Assembly: GCA_030590585.1 (NCBI GenBank)
Contig: JAUUYD010000051.1
Coordinates: forward strand, 1 to 9,705
Source of the DNA: Spirochaeta sp.
GTDB lineage: Bacteria > Spirochaetota > Spirochaetia > Spirochaetales_E > Spirochaetaceae_B
Direction: 5' to 3'
Length of the DNA: 9,705 nt
Under the pieces are notes generated by a model. The model did no database searches. It saw only the letters and a list, made by a program, of their open reading frames with translations, and was not told where the DNA came from. The position numbers were made by a program, and so were the translations under genes. This document shows, piece by piece, positions 1-6,492 of the stretch (the first letter of the stretch is position 1; every line of letters begins with the position of its first letter).

Positions 1-441
1 ACCTTCCCTGAACACCTCTCCATTACAGCAAAGAGATAACGCCTCTTCAGGCATCAGCAGCCAGTCCCGGAGAGTCTCCGGCGGCCGGTTGATACCAAGA
101 TAATTACCGTAGAAGCGTTTTGCCGACAAAACCCCATCCCTCCTCCGCACCCGTGTTTCCAGACGTTTAACGGGACTGTAACCAAGAAATGCACCGATTA
201 AATCGTCGTAGATATTCTGCAGCTCCCCGAATTGTGTCTCATACAGGTTTTCAGGAATCCAGATACAGACCCTGGGCCCCCAGTCATGATCCCGGGAAAT
301 CTCATCATCAAAGCCGTAACATTCCGATCCCGGACCTGCCAATCCGAAAGTCATGAAATCAAGTGTATCCGCAGCCCTCTCCATAAATGCCGGGAACACG
401 ATATCGGAATAGTAACGATGCGCCAGTTCCAAACCTTTCAT
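1..441 (-). CDS. DUF4037-type protein with nucleotidyltransferase-like motif, partial (C-terminus outside window)
   Basis: The minus strand from ATG 441 stays open to the window edge, giving the first 147 residues of a protein starting MKGLELAHRYY. I recognise the DUF4037 pattern: a Gly-Ser at residues 38-39 followed by GFDDEISRDHDWG at 43-55. The Gly-Ser plus the Asp51-His-Asp53 pair resembles the metal-binding motif of the polymerase-beta nucleotidyltransferase fold, so a nucleotidyl-transfer role is possible but not established for the family. The start lies 2 nt after the stop of the activase gene, with only a weak ribosome binding site (GGGTGGGCG), so it is probably translated by coupling and is the third gene of the regulator-activase operon. 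No signal peptide or membrane segment is seen in the visible part. The family call is from memory; the link to glycyl-radical chemistry is only by position. Confidence 0.8.
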   Translation of the reverse strand, partial: MKGLELAHRYYSDIVFPAFMERAADTLDFMTFGLAGPGSECYGFDDEISRDHDWGPRVCIWIPENLYETQFGELQNIYDDLIGAFLGYSPVKRLETRVRRRDGVLSAKRFYGNYLGINRPPETLRDWLLMPEEALSLCCNGEVFREG

Positions 442-443
442 CG

Positions 444-1358
444 TCAGCCGGCGCCCACCCGTATTTTCAGTCCCATACCCCGGCCGATTTCCGCAAAGGG
501 CTCGCAATCCGATTTTTGTACATTTTCAACGTTTCCCATGGCATACCGCATCCCGAGGCCTTCATATTTAGTGAGTCCCAGACGATGGAATGGAAGCAGT
601 TCAACATTCCTGACCGCCGTTTCCCCGGCAAGGAACGCCATCATACGGCGCTGGGTTTCAGGTAAATCATTCACCCCTGGAACAACAGGGATTCTGACAA
701 CGATATTTTCGAACAATTTTCCGGCTCGACGGATATTCTCAAGAATCGGTTCAATCGGCACCCCGGTATACTGACTATGCGTATCGGTATCGATGTGTTT
801 CAAATCAAAGTAGAGCAGATTCAGCCAGGGATGAATTTTTTCGATTACGGACCATGGCACAAATCCGGCGGTTTCCAGCGCCGTATCGATGTCCTCTTCC
901 CTGCAGCTGCGGGCAAGATATAAAACCGCTTCGGCCTGAAGAAGCGGCTCTCCACCGGAAAAAGTAACGCCCCCACCCGATTCATCATAAAATGATTTAT
1001 CCTTCCTGAGTTCCTCCATGATTTCATCCACCGGCATCCGGCGTCCGACAATTTTACGGGAATTCGTAAAGCAGACATCGATGCATTTTCCGGATAAATC
1101 ACACTTTTCATGATCTGTAACAAATCCGTAAAGCGGATCATCATGAATTGCCTCTGCATGACATGCCTCAACACACCGCCCGCATGATATACACTGTTTC
1201 CGGGAATACATTATCTGAGGATCAGCACTGTGCGATTCAGGATTCTGACACCAGCTGCAGCGAAGATTACAGCCCTTGAAAAAGACAACACTTCGAATGC
1301 CGGGACCGTCCTCGGTCGCATAACGCTCGATATCGAAAACTGTTGCCGTAGAAACCAT
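444..1358 (-). CDS. Glycyl-radical enzyme activating protein (radical SAM activase)
   Basis: This is a radical-SAM activase that would abstract the alpha-hydrogen from the active-site glycine of its partner enzyme, using S-adenosylmethionine and an iron-sulfur cluster. With the start at ATG 1358 it has 304 residues. CNLRCSWC at 30-37 supplies the three cysteines of the SAM cluster, and SGGEP at about 134-138 is the SAM-binding stretch. A ferredoxin-like insert follows the SAM motif: CISCGRCVEAC (Cys56, 59, 62, 66), then CDLSGKCIDVC, in which the expected second cysteine of the second cluster is Ser89. ATG 1358 puts a usual short tail before FDIERYATEDGPG and clears the preceding gene by 8 nt. 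A GTG at 1388 is a possible longer start, overlapping that gene. It lies between the LacI regulator and the DUF4037 gene. The target is almost certainly the glycyl-radical enzyme at 2597-5011. Confidence 0.95.
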   Translation of the reverse strand: MVSTATVFDIERYATEDGPGIRSVVFFKGCNLRCSWCQNPESHSADPQIMYSRKQCISCGRCVEACHAEAIHDDPLYGFVTDHEKCDLSGKCIDVCFTNSRKIVGRRMPVDEIMEELRKDKSFYDESGGGVTFSGGEPLLQAEAVLYLARSCREEDIDTALETAGFVPWSVIEKIHPWLNLLYFDLKHIDTDTHSQYTGVPIEPILENIRRAGKLFENIVVRIPVVPGVNDLPETQRRMMAFLAGETAVRNVELLPFHRLGLTKYEGLGMRYAMGNVENVQKSDCEPFAEIGRGMGLKIRVGAG

Positions 1359-1366
1359 AACTGGAC

Positions 1367-2401
1367 TTAACCGGTTCTCTGGAGACACTTTCCACAGGTT
1401 TCTCCGATTTTCAGCTTTGTGGGGATAACAACCCGATCATTACCTTCCCGGCCCATTCCCTCCAGGCCCTGCCTCTGGCTGATTTTGGTCATCATTATTT
1501 TAAAGGAGCTTTCACAGAGGGCTTCGATATTCTGCTGAACTGCCGTAAGCCTGGTTGTGTACAAACTGTAAAGTGGTATGTCATCGAAACCAACCAGCGA
1601 AATATCCCCCGGTATGGAAATCTTCATACTGTTCGCCTTGGTAAGCACACCGAAAGCCATCTGATCGTTGGCACTGAAGATTGCAGAGGGCCATTCGGAG
1701 AGTGTCAAAAAGTATTCGAGTGCGCCGATTCCTGATTCAAAACGCAGATCACCCTTATAAACGAGTTCCGGCTTAAACGGAATATCATTACGTTCCAGAG
1801 TATCCCGGTACCCCCTGTAACGGTCTTCAGCCGAGGTCCAACCATCAGGTCCCCCGATGAAACCGATATTACGATGATTCAATTGAATCAGATATTCGGT
1901 GGCCTGGCATCCACCCAGGTAGTTGTCGCTGGTGACTTCGGAAATCAGCCCTTCCTGGAAATGACGGTCGAGTAAAACCGTTTCCGTGGATTGCCGGGCC
2001 CTCTCGATTGTGGCATTGGAGATACCCTCGGAGAAAATTATGCCGCCCACCTTGTTATCCAGAAGATAATCCAGATAGATTCGTTCCTTTTCTTCATTAT
2101 TTTCGGTATCACATACCGTAAGAGGTATGTGCTGTTCCATGGCCAGATGACTGATTCTCCGTACAATCAGGGCAAAAAACGGATTAAGGATATCAAATAC
2201 AAATAATGCCAGACCCCATCGTGACTGTGAACTAAGGCGTGAGGCGAAGGGATTCGGGCGATAGCCAAGTTCTTCCATTTTTGATTTAATACGATTTCTC
2301 AGAGCTGCCGCAACAATATCCGGATTGTTGAGGACCCGGGAAACTGTGGCAGGTGAAGTCTCACAGAGTCTGGCTATCTCGGTGATGGTATATTGACCCA
2401 C
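1367..2401 (-). CDS. LacI-family transcriptional regulator
   Basis: This is a ligand-responsive DNA-binding repressor. With the GTG start at 2401 it has 344 residues. The N-terminal helix-turn-helix is typical of LacI (TITEIARLCETSPATVSRVL near residues 5-24), followed by the hinge region (GYRPNPFASRL) and a periplasmic-binding-protein-like sensor domain that includes GFIGGP and ISLVGFDDIP. I chose GTG 2401 because AAAGGAAG sits 7 nt upstream. An in-frame TTG at 2455 would give 18 more residues, but it falls inside the predicted promoter and its extension would read through a perfect palindrome. LacI regulators usually sense sugars or related metabolites; the effector here is unknown. The gene is divergent from the glycyl-radical enzyme and is followed after 8 nt by the activase. 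It very likely binds the two operators at 2419-2432 and 2566-2579, controlling both directions including itself. Confidence 0.95.
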   Translation of the reverse strand: MGQYTITEIARLCETSPATVSRVLNNPDIVAAALRNRIKSKMEELGYRPNPFASRLSSQSRWGLALFVFDILNPFFALIVRRISHLAMEQHIPLTVCDTENNEEKERIYLDYLLDNKVGGIIFSEGISNATIERARQSTETVLLDRHFQEGLISEVTSDNYLGGCQATEYLIQLNHRNIGFIGGPDGWTSAEDRYRGYRDTLERNDIPFKPELVYKGDLRFESGIGALEYFLTLSEWPSAIFSANDQMAFGVLTKANSMKISIPGDISLVGFDDIPLYSLYTTRLTAVQQNIEALCESSFKIMMTKISQRQGLEGMGREGNDRVVIPTKLKIGETCGKCLQRTG

Positions 2402-2409
2402 AAAGCTGC
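2402..2409 (-). promoter_or_regulatory. Spacer that decides the LacI regulator start (ribosome binding site adjoins at 2409-2416)
   Basis: On the minus strand AAAGGAAG is followed by CAGCTTT and then GTG 2401. This is a good ribosome binding site at normal spacing. The alternative TTG at 2455 has no comparable site. Confidence 0.6.
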
Positions 2410-2418
2410 TTCCTTTGT

Positions 2419-2432
2419 TGAAATCGATTTCA
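2419..2432. promoter_or_regulatory. Perfect LacI-type operator O2 (regulator/activase side)
   Basis: TGAAATCGATTTCA is a perfect 14-bp palindrome with the central CG step typical of LacI-family operators. It fits TGAAAnCGnTTTCA, shared with the site at 2566-2579. It begins about 4 nt downstream of the transcription start predicted for the leftward promoter and lies upstream of the GTG start of the regulator. This is the expected position for autorepression. Confidence 0.75.
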
Positions 2433-2441
2433 ATTTCTGTA

Positions 2442-2470
2442 ATGGTAGTGGGCAATATTCACCCTGTCAA
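2442..2470 (-). promoter_or_regulatory. Predicted promoter of lacI-type regulator-activase-DUF4037 operon
   Basis: Reading leftwards, a perfect -35 box TTGACA (2470-2465) is followed by a 17-bp spacer and a -10-like TACCAT (2447-2442, 4 of 6 matches). The start of transcription would fall near 2435, immediately before operator O2. The consensus -35, ideal spacing and adjoining operator make this more credible than a chance match. Confidence 0.6.
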
Positions 2471-2526
2471 TGAAGCTCTCAGCAGGAATAGCGAGGGGTT
2501 GATACGCCGAATATCCAAATTTTCAT

Positions 2527-2555
2527 TTGATTCACCCAATAACACATGCTAATAT
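2527..2555 (+). promoter_or_regulatory. Predicted promoter of the glycyl-radical enzyme gene
   Basis: TTGATT (2527-2532) is followed by 17 bp and TAATAT (2550-2555), preceded by TGC (2547-2549), an extended -10 element. Transcription would start near 2562, placing operator O1 at about +5 to +18. TATAAG at 2553-2558 is an overlapping alternative -10, but with poorer spacing. Confidence 0.55.
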
Positions 2556-2565
2556 AAGAATATAC

Positions 2566-2579
2566 TGAAACCGTTTTCA
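2566..2579. promoter_or_regulatory. LacI-type operator O1 (glycyl-radical enzyme side)
   Basis: TGAAACCGTTTTCA is a near-perfect palindrome (one mismatched pair) with a central CG. It matches TGAAAnCGnTTTCA as found at 2419-2432. It lies between the predicted transcription start and the ribosome binding site of the glycyl-radical enzyme gene, where a bound repressor would block transcription. It also fits the CcpA cre pattern, but the adjacent LacI gene and the second copy make the local regulator the more likely ligand. Confidence 0.72.
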
Positions 2580-2584
2580 TAGCA

Positions 2585-2590
2585 GGGAGG
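2585..2590 (+). promoter_or_regulatory. Ribosome binding site of glycyl-radical enzyme
   Basis: GGGAGG lies 6 nt before ATG 2597, a strong site that fixes the start. It begins 5 nt after the end of operator O1. Confidence 0.8.
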
Positions 2591-2596
2591 CTGGTC

Positions 2597-5011
2597 ATGA
2601 CCAATAGAATACAAAAACTCCGTGACGGGTTGTTCGAGAACTTTCCGGGGATCTGTCCGGAGCGCGCCGTCATATTTACCGAATCCATGAAGAAGAGTGA
2701 AGGACAGCCCATAGTAAAAAGGCGGGCCCAATCCTTTTATGATGTCCTCGATTCCATGACCATTTTCGTCAGAGACGGAGAACTCCTGGTTGGCAACCAG
2801 GCCGGCTCAGTTCGTGCCGCGCCGGTATTTCCGGAATATTCCACTGATTGGATCGTCAATGAGTTCCGTGGTGAACCTTATCACTTTCCCCAGCGGCCCT
2901 GCGATCAATTCACCGTTAGTGACAAGGCCAAAGAGCAGATCCTTGAAACCATCGACTACTGGAAGAACAAAACGCTCTTCAACAGTATATGGAGCCAGCT
3001 TCCTGAACAGGCCAAAGTGGCATGGGAAATCAACGCCATCGACGACACGTGGTGTACGGCGGCAGGTCTCGGCAATATCCTTCCGGATCATGAAATGGTT
3101 CTCAAAGAAGGTCTGAACGGTGTCATCGCTCAGGCACAGAAGAGACTCGACGAACTGGATCTGACAGAACCCGGCGCCATTTCTCAGTACTGGTTCCTCC
3201 AGTCGGTCATAATTACCAATAAGGCTGTCATCAATTTCGCCCGCCGCTTCGCGGATAAACTCGCTGAACTTGCGGACAGTAGCACCGATCCGGTCAGGAA
3301 ACAGGAGCTGCTCACCATGTCCGACAATTGCCGGCAGGTACCCGCCGGTCCGGCAAAAACGTTCTGGCAGGCCATACAGACCGTCTGGTTCATACAGCTC
3401 ATACTCCAGATTGAAACCAACGGCCACGCCATTTCCCTCGGTCGTTTCGACCAATACCTCTGGCCCTACCTGAAAAATGATATGGAGAAAGGAGTCATCA
3501 CACGGGATTTTGCCCTGGAACTCGTGGAATCATTCTTCATCAAAGCTAACGAGATCAACAAACTCCGCTCATGGCCGGACAGTGAGTATTTCCCCGGATA
3601 TCACCTGGCCGAAAATCTGGCCATCGGAGGACAGACCGCAGACGGTAAAGATGCGGTGAACAATCTCACACACATCGTGCTGGATGCCACCGGTGAGATG
3701 GGCTTAACCAAACCGTCGGTTTCTCTGAAGTGGTTCGAAGGTACATCCGACGAATTCATGCACCGGGCTCTGGAAGTCGTCCATGAACACAAGGGCGGTC
3801 AGCCAGCGCTCTACAACGATCCGGGAGTCATGAGAATCCTGAAGAATATGGGAGTAGCCGAGGAAGATCTGTACACATGGGCCCCGGTGGGCTGTATCGA
3901 AGCCTCAGTTCCCGGTAAATGGGATTTTGCGGCCAAAGGTTCCTGGCTGAACCTGGCCAAAGTATTTGAGATAACAATCAACAACGGTACCGATCCCGCA
4001 ACGGGAATAATGCTGCTTCCCGGCGACGGCACCCTGGAAACATTCAAGAATGCCGATGAAATTATGAAGGCCTACAAGCGGCAGCTTCGTTATTACATGG
4101 AACTACAGGTGATCGTGGAGCATATCAGCGATGAAATGCACATTCTTCACGATCAGAACGCCTTCAGATCTTCACTGATACACGACAGTATCGAGAGAGG
4201 AAAATCCCTTATCGAAGGCGGCGCCCGATATACAGCCGACGGCGGCCCCACCGCCGGCGCGGTATCCGTGGGAGATTCATTCGCGGCCATACATTACGCA
4301 CTGTTTGACAAAAAAGTGTTCACATCCGAACAACTCATCCATGCCGTAAACACTAATTTTGAGGATGAAACCACATCTCCCAGCGGTTTTGAAATTCAGC
4401 AGACCCTTATAAACAAAGTTCCGAAATTCGGTAACGATGATGATTACGCGGACAAATGGACCGTGGAAATCGATGAGTTCCTCGGGTCCACCTATCACAG
4501 GGAATTCAAAAGCTCCCGCTTCGGTAAAGGCCCCATTCCCGGAACTTTCTCACTGAGCCTGAGCTCCGTCACCGGCAATGTCGCCTTCGGCAAATCCGTA
4601 GGGGCCCTCCCCAACGGACGGAAATCCGGAGCCCCGGTGAACAACGGAGTCTCCCCGTCTAACGGTTCGGAACAAAGCGGTCCCACAGCCGTCATCAACT
4701 CTGAAGCGAAACTGCCGAGTATCTGGTTCCAGAAAGGATCGATATTCAACATGCGGCTCTCGGCGGACACTCTCACCAGCGAAGCCGGCCGGAATCGTGC
4801 GTTGGCCCTGGTGAAGTCCCACTTCAAGAACAATCAGTTTCACATCCAGTTCAACGTACTGGACAATGAAACACTGATTGAAGCTCAGGAAAACCCTGTT
4901 GAGTATCGTGACCTGATGGTTCGAATCGCAGGTTACAGCGCGTTTTTCACCCCCCTGAACCGGGAACTGCAGAACGATGTTATTGAACGGATGAAGTTTG
5001 ATGTGAAGTAA
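2597..5011 (+). CDS. Glycyl-radical enzyme of unassigned substrate (PFL-like / dehydratase-lyase branch)
   Basis: This is an 804-residue cytosolic enzyme that uses a glycyl radical, installed by the activase at 444-1358, to form a thiyl radical on its substrate-facing cysteine. The N-terminal PFL-like domain runs from about residue 5 to 650 and the C-terminal glycine-radical domain from about 670 to 800. The thiyl cysteine is Cys433 in GCIEAS, with Glu435 as the likely general base; a single Cys (not the CC of pyruvate formate-lyase) rules out formate C-acetyltransferase. The radical glycine is Gly779 in RIAGYSAFF. NGH with His277 matches a loop common in diol dehydratases. However, Ala436 replaces the proline of the GCVEP motif, and Asn160 seems to occupy the place of a histidine. 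Glycerol, propanediol and choline enzymes are therefore not good matches. Dehydratase, C-S lyase and decarboxylase activities remain open. No microcompartment gene or targeting extension is visible. Expression is probably under LacI control. Confidence 0.95.
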   Translation: MTNRIQKLRDGLFENFPGICPERAVIFTESMKKSEGQPIVKRRAQSFYDVLDSMTIFVRDGELLVGNQAGSVRAAPVFPEYSTDWIVNEFRGEPYHFPQRPCDQFTVSDKAKEQILETIDYWKNKTLFNSIWSQLPEQAKVAWEINAIDDTWCTAAGLGNILPDHEMVLKEGLNGVIAQAQKRLDELDLTEPGAISQYWFLQSVIITNKAVINFARRFADKLAELADSSTDPVRKQELLTMSDNCRQVPAGPAKTFWQAIQTVWFIQLILQIETNGHAISLGRFDQYLWPYLKNDMEKGVITRDFALELVESFFIKANEINKLRSWPDSEYFPGYHLAENLAIGGQTADGKDAVNNLTHIVLDATGEMGLTKPSVSLKWFEGTSDEFMHRALEVVHEHKGGQPALYNDPGVMRILKNMGVAEEDLYTWAPVGCIEASVPGKWDFAAKGSWLNLAKVFEITINNGTDPATGIMLLPGDGTLETFKNADEIMKAYKRQLRYYMELQVIVEHISDEMHILHDQNAFRSSLIHDSIERGKSLIEGGARYTADGGPTAGAVSVGDSFAAIHYALFDKKVFTSEQLIHAVNTNFEDETTSPSGFEIQQTLINKVPKFGNDDDYADKWTVEIDEFLGSTYHREFKSSRFGKGPIPGTFSLSLSSVTGNVAFGKSVGALPNGRKSGAPVNNGVSPSNGSEQSGPTAVINSEAKLPSIWFQKGSIFNMRLSADTLTSEAGRNRALALVKSHFKNNQFHIQFNVLDNETLIEAQENPVEYRDLMVRIAGYSAFFTPLNRELQNDVIERMKFDVK

Positions 5012-5152
5012 TTTTTTTAGTCTTCTCAATTATTATATACCGGGATTTTAATCCGAGGGGAAGAGTACGAGAAGCTTCATCAGTCAGCAAATATTTCCCG
5101 TCAGAATCTCCCGCAGATCAGGTCTGCGGTTCAGTCAGTATTTCCCTCATGA
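5012..5152. other. Intergenic space between convergent genes
   Basis: This is the 141-bp gap between the ends of the glycyl-radical enzyme and korC. A T-rich stretch follows the enzyme stop directly (seven Ts), but no stem precedes it, so it is not a convincing terminator. The only clear structure is the hairpin at 5111-5129. No coding potential is seen. Confidence 0.6.
5111..5129. terminator. Hairpin between convergent genes, possible bidirectional terminator
   Basis: CCGCAGA and TCTGCGG form a perfect 7-bp stem around a 5-nt loop (TCAGG). It lies 24 nt beyond the korC stop and 100 nt beyond the glycyl-radical enzyme stop. Neither strand shows a U-tract after the stem, so intrinsic termination is uncertain; it could also protect message 3' ends. 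Confidence 0.4.
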
Positions 5153-5686
5153 TCATGACCCTACCGGTAGAGAGGATATGCCTCGCTCCAATACAAGATT
5201 CAGGCCTTTGTCGAAGGCTTCGTCGTTGCCCGATCCTTCTCCATACCGGCGGTGCAGAATTCGTCGAAGGGCTTCGGGGTCCACTGCAGCAGTTAAGGCA
5301 CACAGGATACCTAGAAGCATGATATTGGCACCTCGACCACTCTTGAGGATGGGCATGGGTATGCATCGTGCATCTGTTTTGTCATCTACTTTCACAGCCT
5401 CCTCATCATAAATCAGGATTCCCCCGGGACGCAGGGCACTGGTATAGGCCGCATATCCACGCTGGTGCAGAACAGCCAGAACATGAGCCTGTTCTATCTT
5501 TGGATACAGAACTTCCCGGTCACTGATGATGACATCGGTTCGTGTCAGGCCTCCCCGGGCTTCGGCACCGTAGGATTGCGATTGGGTAGCATAGCGGCCT
5601 TCTTCCAGGACTGCAGCCTCGGCCAGAATGATACCGGCGGTGATGATTCCCTGACCACCTACTCCTGTGAAAATCAGCTTCAGCAC
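5153..5686 (-). CDS. korC: 2-oxoacid:ferredoxin oxidoreductase gamma subunit (KorC)
   Basis: This is the 177-residue gamma subunit of a 2-oxoacid:ferredoxin oxidoreductase, the part that helps bind coenzyme A and completes the four-part complex. The N-terminus carries the family's glycine-rich motif, GVGGQG at residues 8-13, followed by QSQSYGAEARGG near 35-46, both characteristic of KorC/VorC/PorG gamma subunits. The length is normal. The GTG start at 5686 is supported by AAGGAGG 7 nt upstream, the best ribosome binding site of the operon. The gene overlaps the end of korB by 7 nt and is last in the operon. No downstream gene follows on this strand, only the convergent glycyl-radical enzyme gene. 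Confidence 0.92.
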   Translation of the reverse strand: MLKLIFTGVGGQGIITAGIILAEAAVLEEGRYATQSQSYGAEARGGLTRTDVIISDREVLYPKIEQAHVLAVLHQRGYAAYTSALRPGGILIYDEEAVKVDDKTDARCIPMPILKSGRGANIMLLGILCALTAAVDPEALRRILHRRYGEGSGNDEAFDKGLNLVLERGISSLPVGS

Positions 5687-6492
5687 CCTGAAGCCTCCTT
5701 TGATGCATTCCGACAGAGTTCGGCGTAAGCTTCGCCATATTCGACAGCATCCCGATCCACAAATACCCCACGGGGAATAAGATCCGGATTCTCATCTAAT
5801 GCCCTTGAGTTGATTTTAGCTGTCTTATCCCTGAACTCCTTGAGCATCTCAGGAGCATCTCCTGTATTGTTCTTTCTGCCGTAGTAAGTGGGACACTGGC
5901 TGAATATTTCAACGACTGAGAAACCCTTATGGGAGATAGCCTCGATCAGCATCTTCTGGAGTTCACGAACATGAAATGTTGTGGTTCGTGCAGCATAGGT
6001 GGCACCAGCAGCCTTGGCCAGAGCCATAGCATCGAAGGCTGGATCAATACTGCCCAGAGGGGCGGTAGTGGCGACGGTCCCCGGTCCGGAAAGCGGAGAA
6101 AACTGCCCCCCTGTCATTCCATAGATATGGTTATTCATAATGATTGCTGTTATATCAAGATTTCGCCGAGCAGCATGGATGAAGTGATTGCCGCCTATAG
6201 CCAGAGCATCACCATCCCCCATCGGGACGATGAGTGTGAGTTCCGGCCGGCTTAGCTTGATTCCCGCAGCAAATGCAAGGGCCCGGCCATGCAGGGTATG
6301 CATGGTGTGAAAGTCCACATACCCGGCCATTCGTGCGGAGCAGCCGATTCCGGTAACCATAACGATATCTTCTTTGGAAAGACCAAGTTCATCCACCGAC
6401 CGGAGCAGAGCGTTAAGTACTGTCCCGTGGCCGCATCCCGGGCACCAGAGATGGGGAAGAAATCTCTTTCTGACGTAATCCTGGATTTTCAC
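5680..6492 (-). CDS. korB: 2-oxoacid:ferredoxin oxidoreductase beta subunit (KorB)
   Basis: The beta subunit binds thiamine diphosphate and the iron-sulfur cluster next to the active site. With the GTG start at 6492 it has 270 residues. The cluster ligands are visible as CPGC (Cys17, Cys20), IGCS (Cys51) and QCPTYYG (Cys200). The thiamine diphosphate motif is GDGDAL from residue 92, continuing to the two asparagines near 120-121. IGCSARMAGY and the HTLHGRALAFAAGIK segment are typical of KorB-type beta subunits. I prefer GTG 6492 over GTG 6498, which would add two residues: AAAGGGGG is 7 nt from the former but only 1 nt from the latter, and 6492 gives a GTGA overlap with the korA stop. The product most likely acts on 2-oxoglutarate, though branched-chain 2-oxoacids cannot be excluded from sequence alone. 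Confidence 0.93.
   Translation of the reverse strand: MKIQDYVRKRFLPHLWCPGCGHGTVLNALLRSVDELGLSKEDIVMVTGIGCSARMAGYVDFHTMHTLHGRALAFAAGIKLSRPELTLIVPMGDGDALAIGGNHFIHAARRNLDITAIIMNNHIYGMTGGQFSPLSGPGTVATTAPLGSIDPAFDAMALAKAAGATYAARTTTFHVRELQKMLIEAISHKGFSVVEIFSQCPTYYGRKNNTGDAPEMLKEFRDKTAKINSRALDENPDLIPRGVFVDRDAVEYGEAYAELCRNASKEASGC

Noticed and set aside
232..774. A long plus-strand open frame across the activase/DUF4037 junction
   Set aside because: Its translation has no recognisable domain and lies opposite two well-supported minus-strand genes; it is the antisense shadow of them.
2497..2520. A third operator-like site around TTGATACGCCGAATATCCAA
   Set aside because: The arms match only loosely and it does not fit TGAAAnCGnTTTCA.
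2566..2579. Catabolite (CcpA) cre site instead of a local operator
   Set aside because: It fits the cre pattern, but a second copy sits in front of the neighbouring LacI gene and no CcpA gene is in view; a local LacI operator explains both.
2807..3454. A 215-codon minus-strand frame within the glycyl-radical enzyme gene
   Set aside because: It mirrors the codon pattern of the strongly supported gene on the other strand and shows no family features.
2597..5011. Pyruvate formate-lyase (pflB)
   Set aside because: It has a single active-site Cys within GCIE, not the adjacent cysteine pair of pyruvate formate-lyase.
5012..5040. Intrinsic terminator at the T run right after the glycyl-radical enzyme stop
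   Set aside because: No stable GC-rich stem precedes the T run.
5042..5055. Small hairpin GGATT-TT-AATCC
   Set aside because: The loop would be only two bases and the stem is weak.
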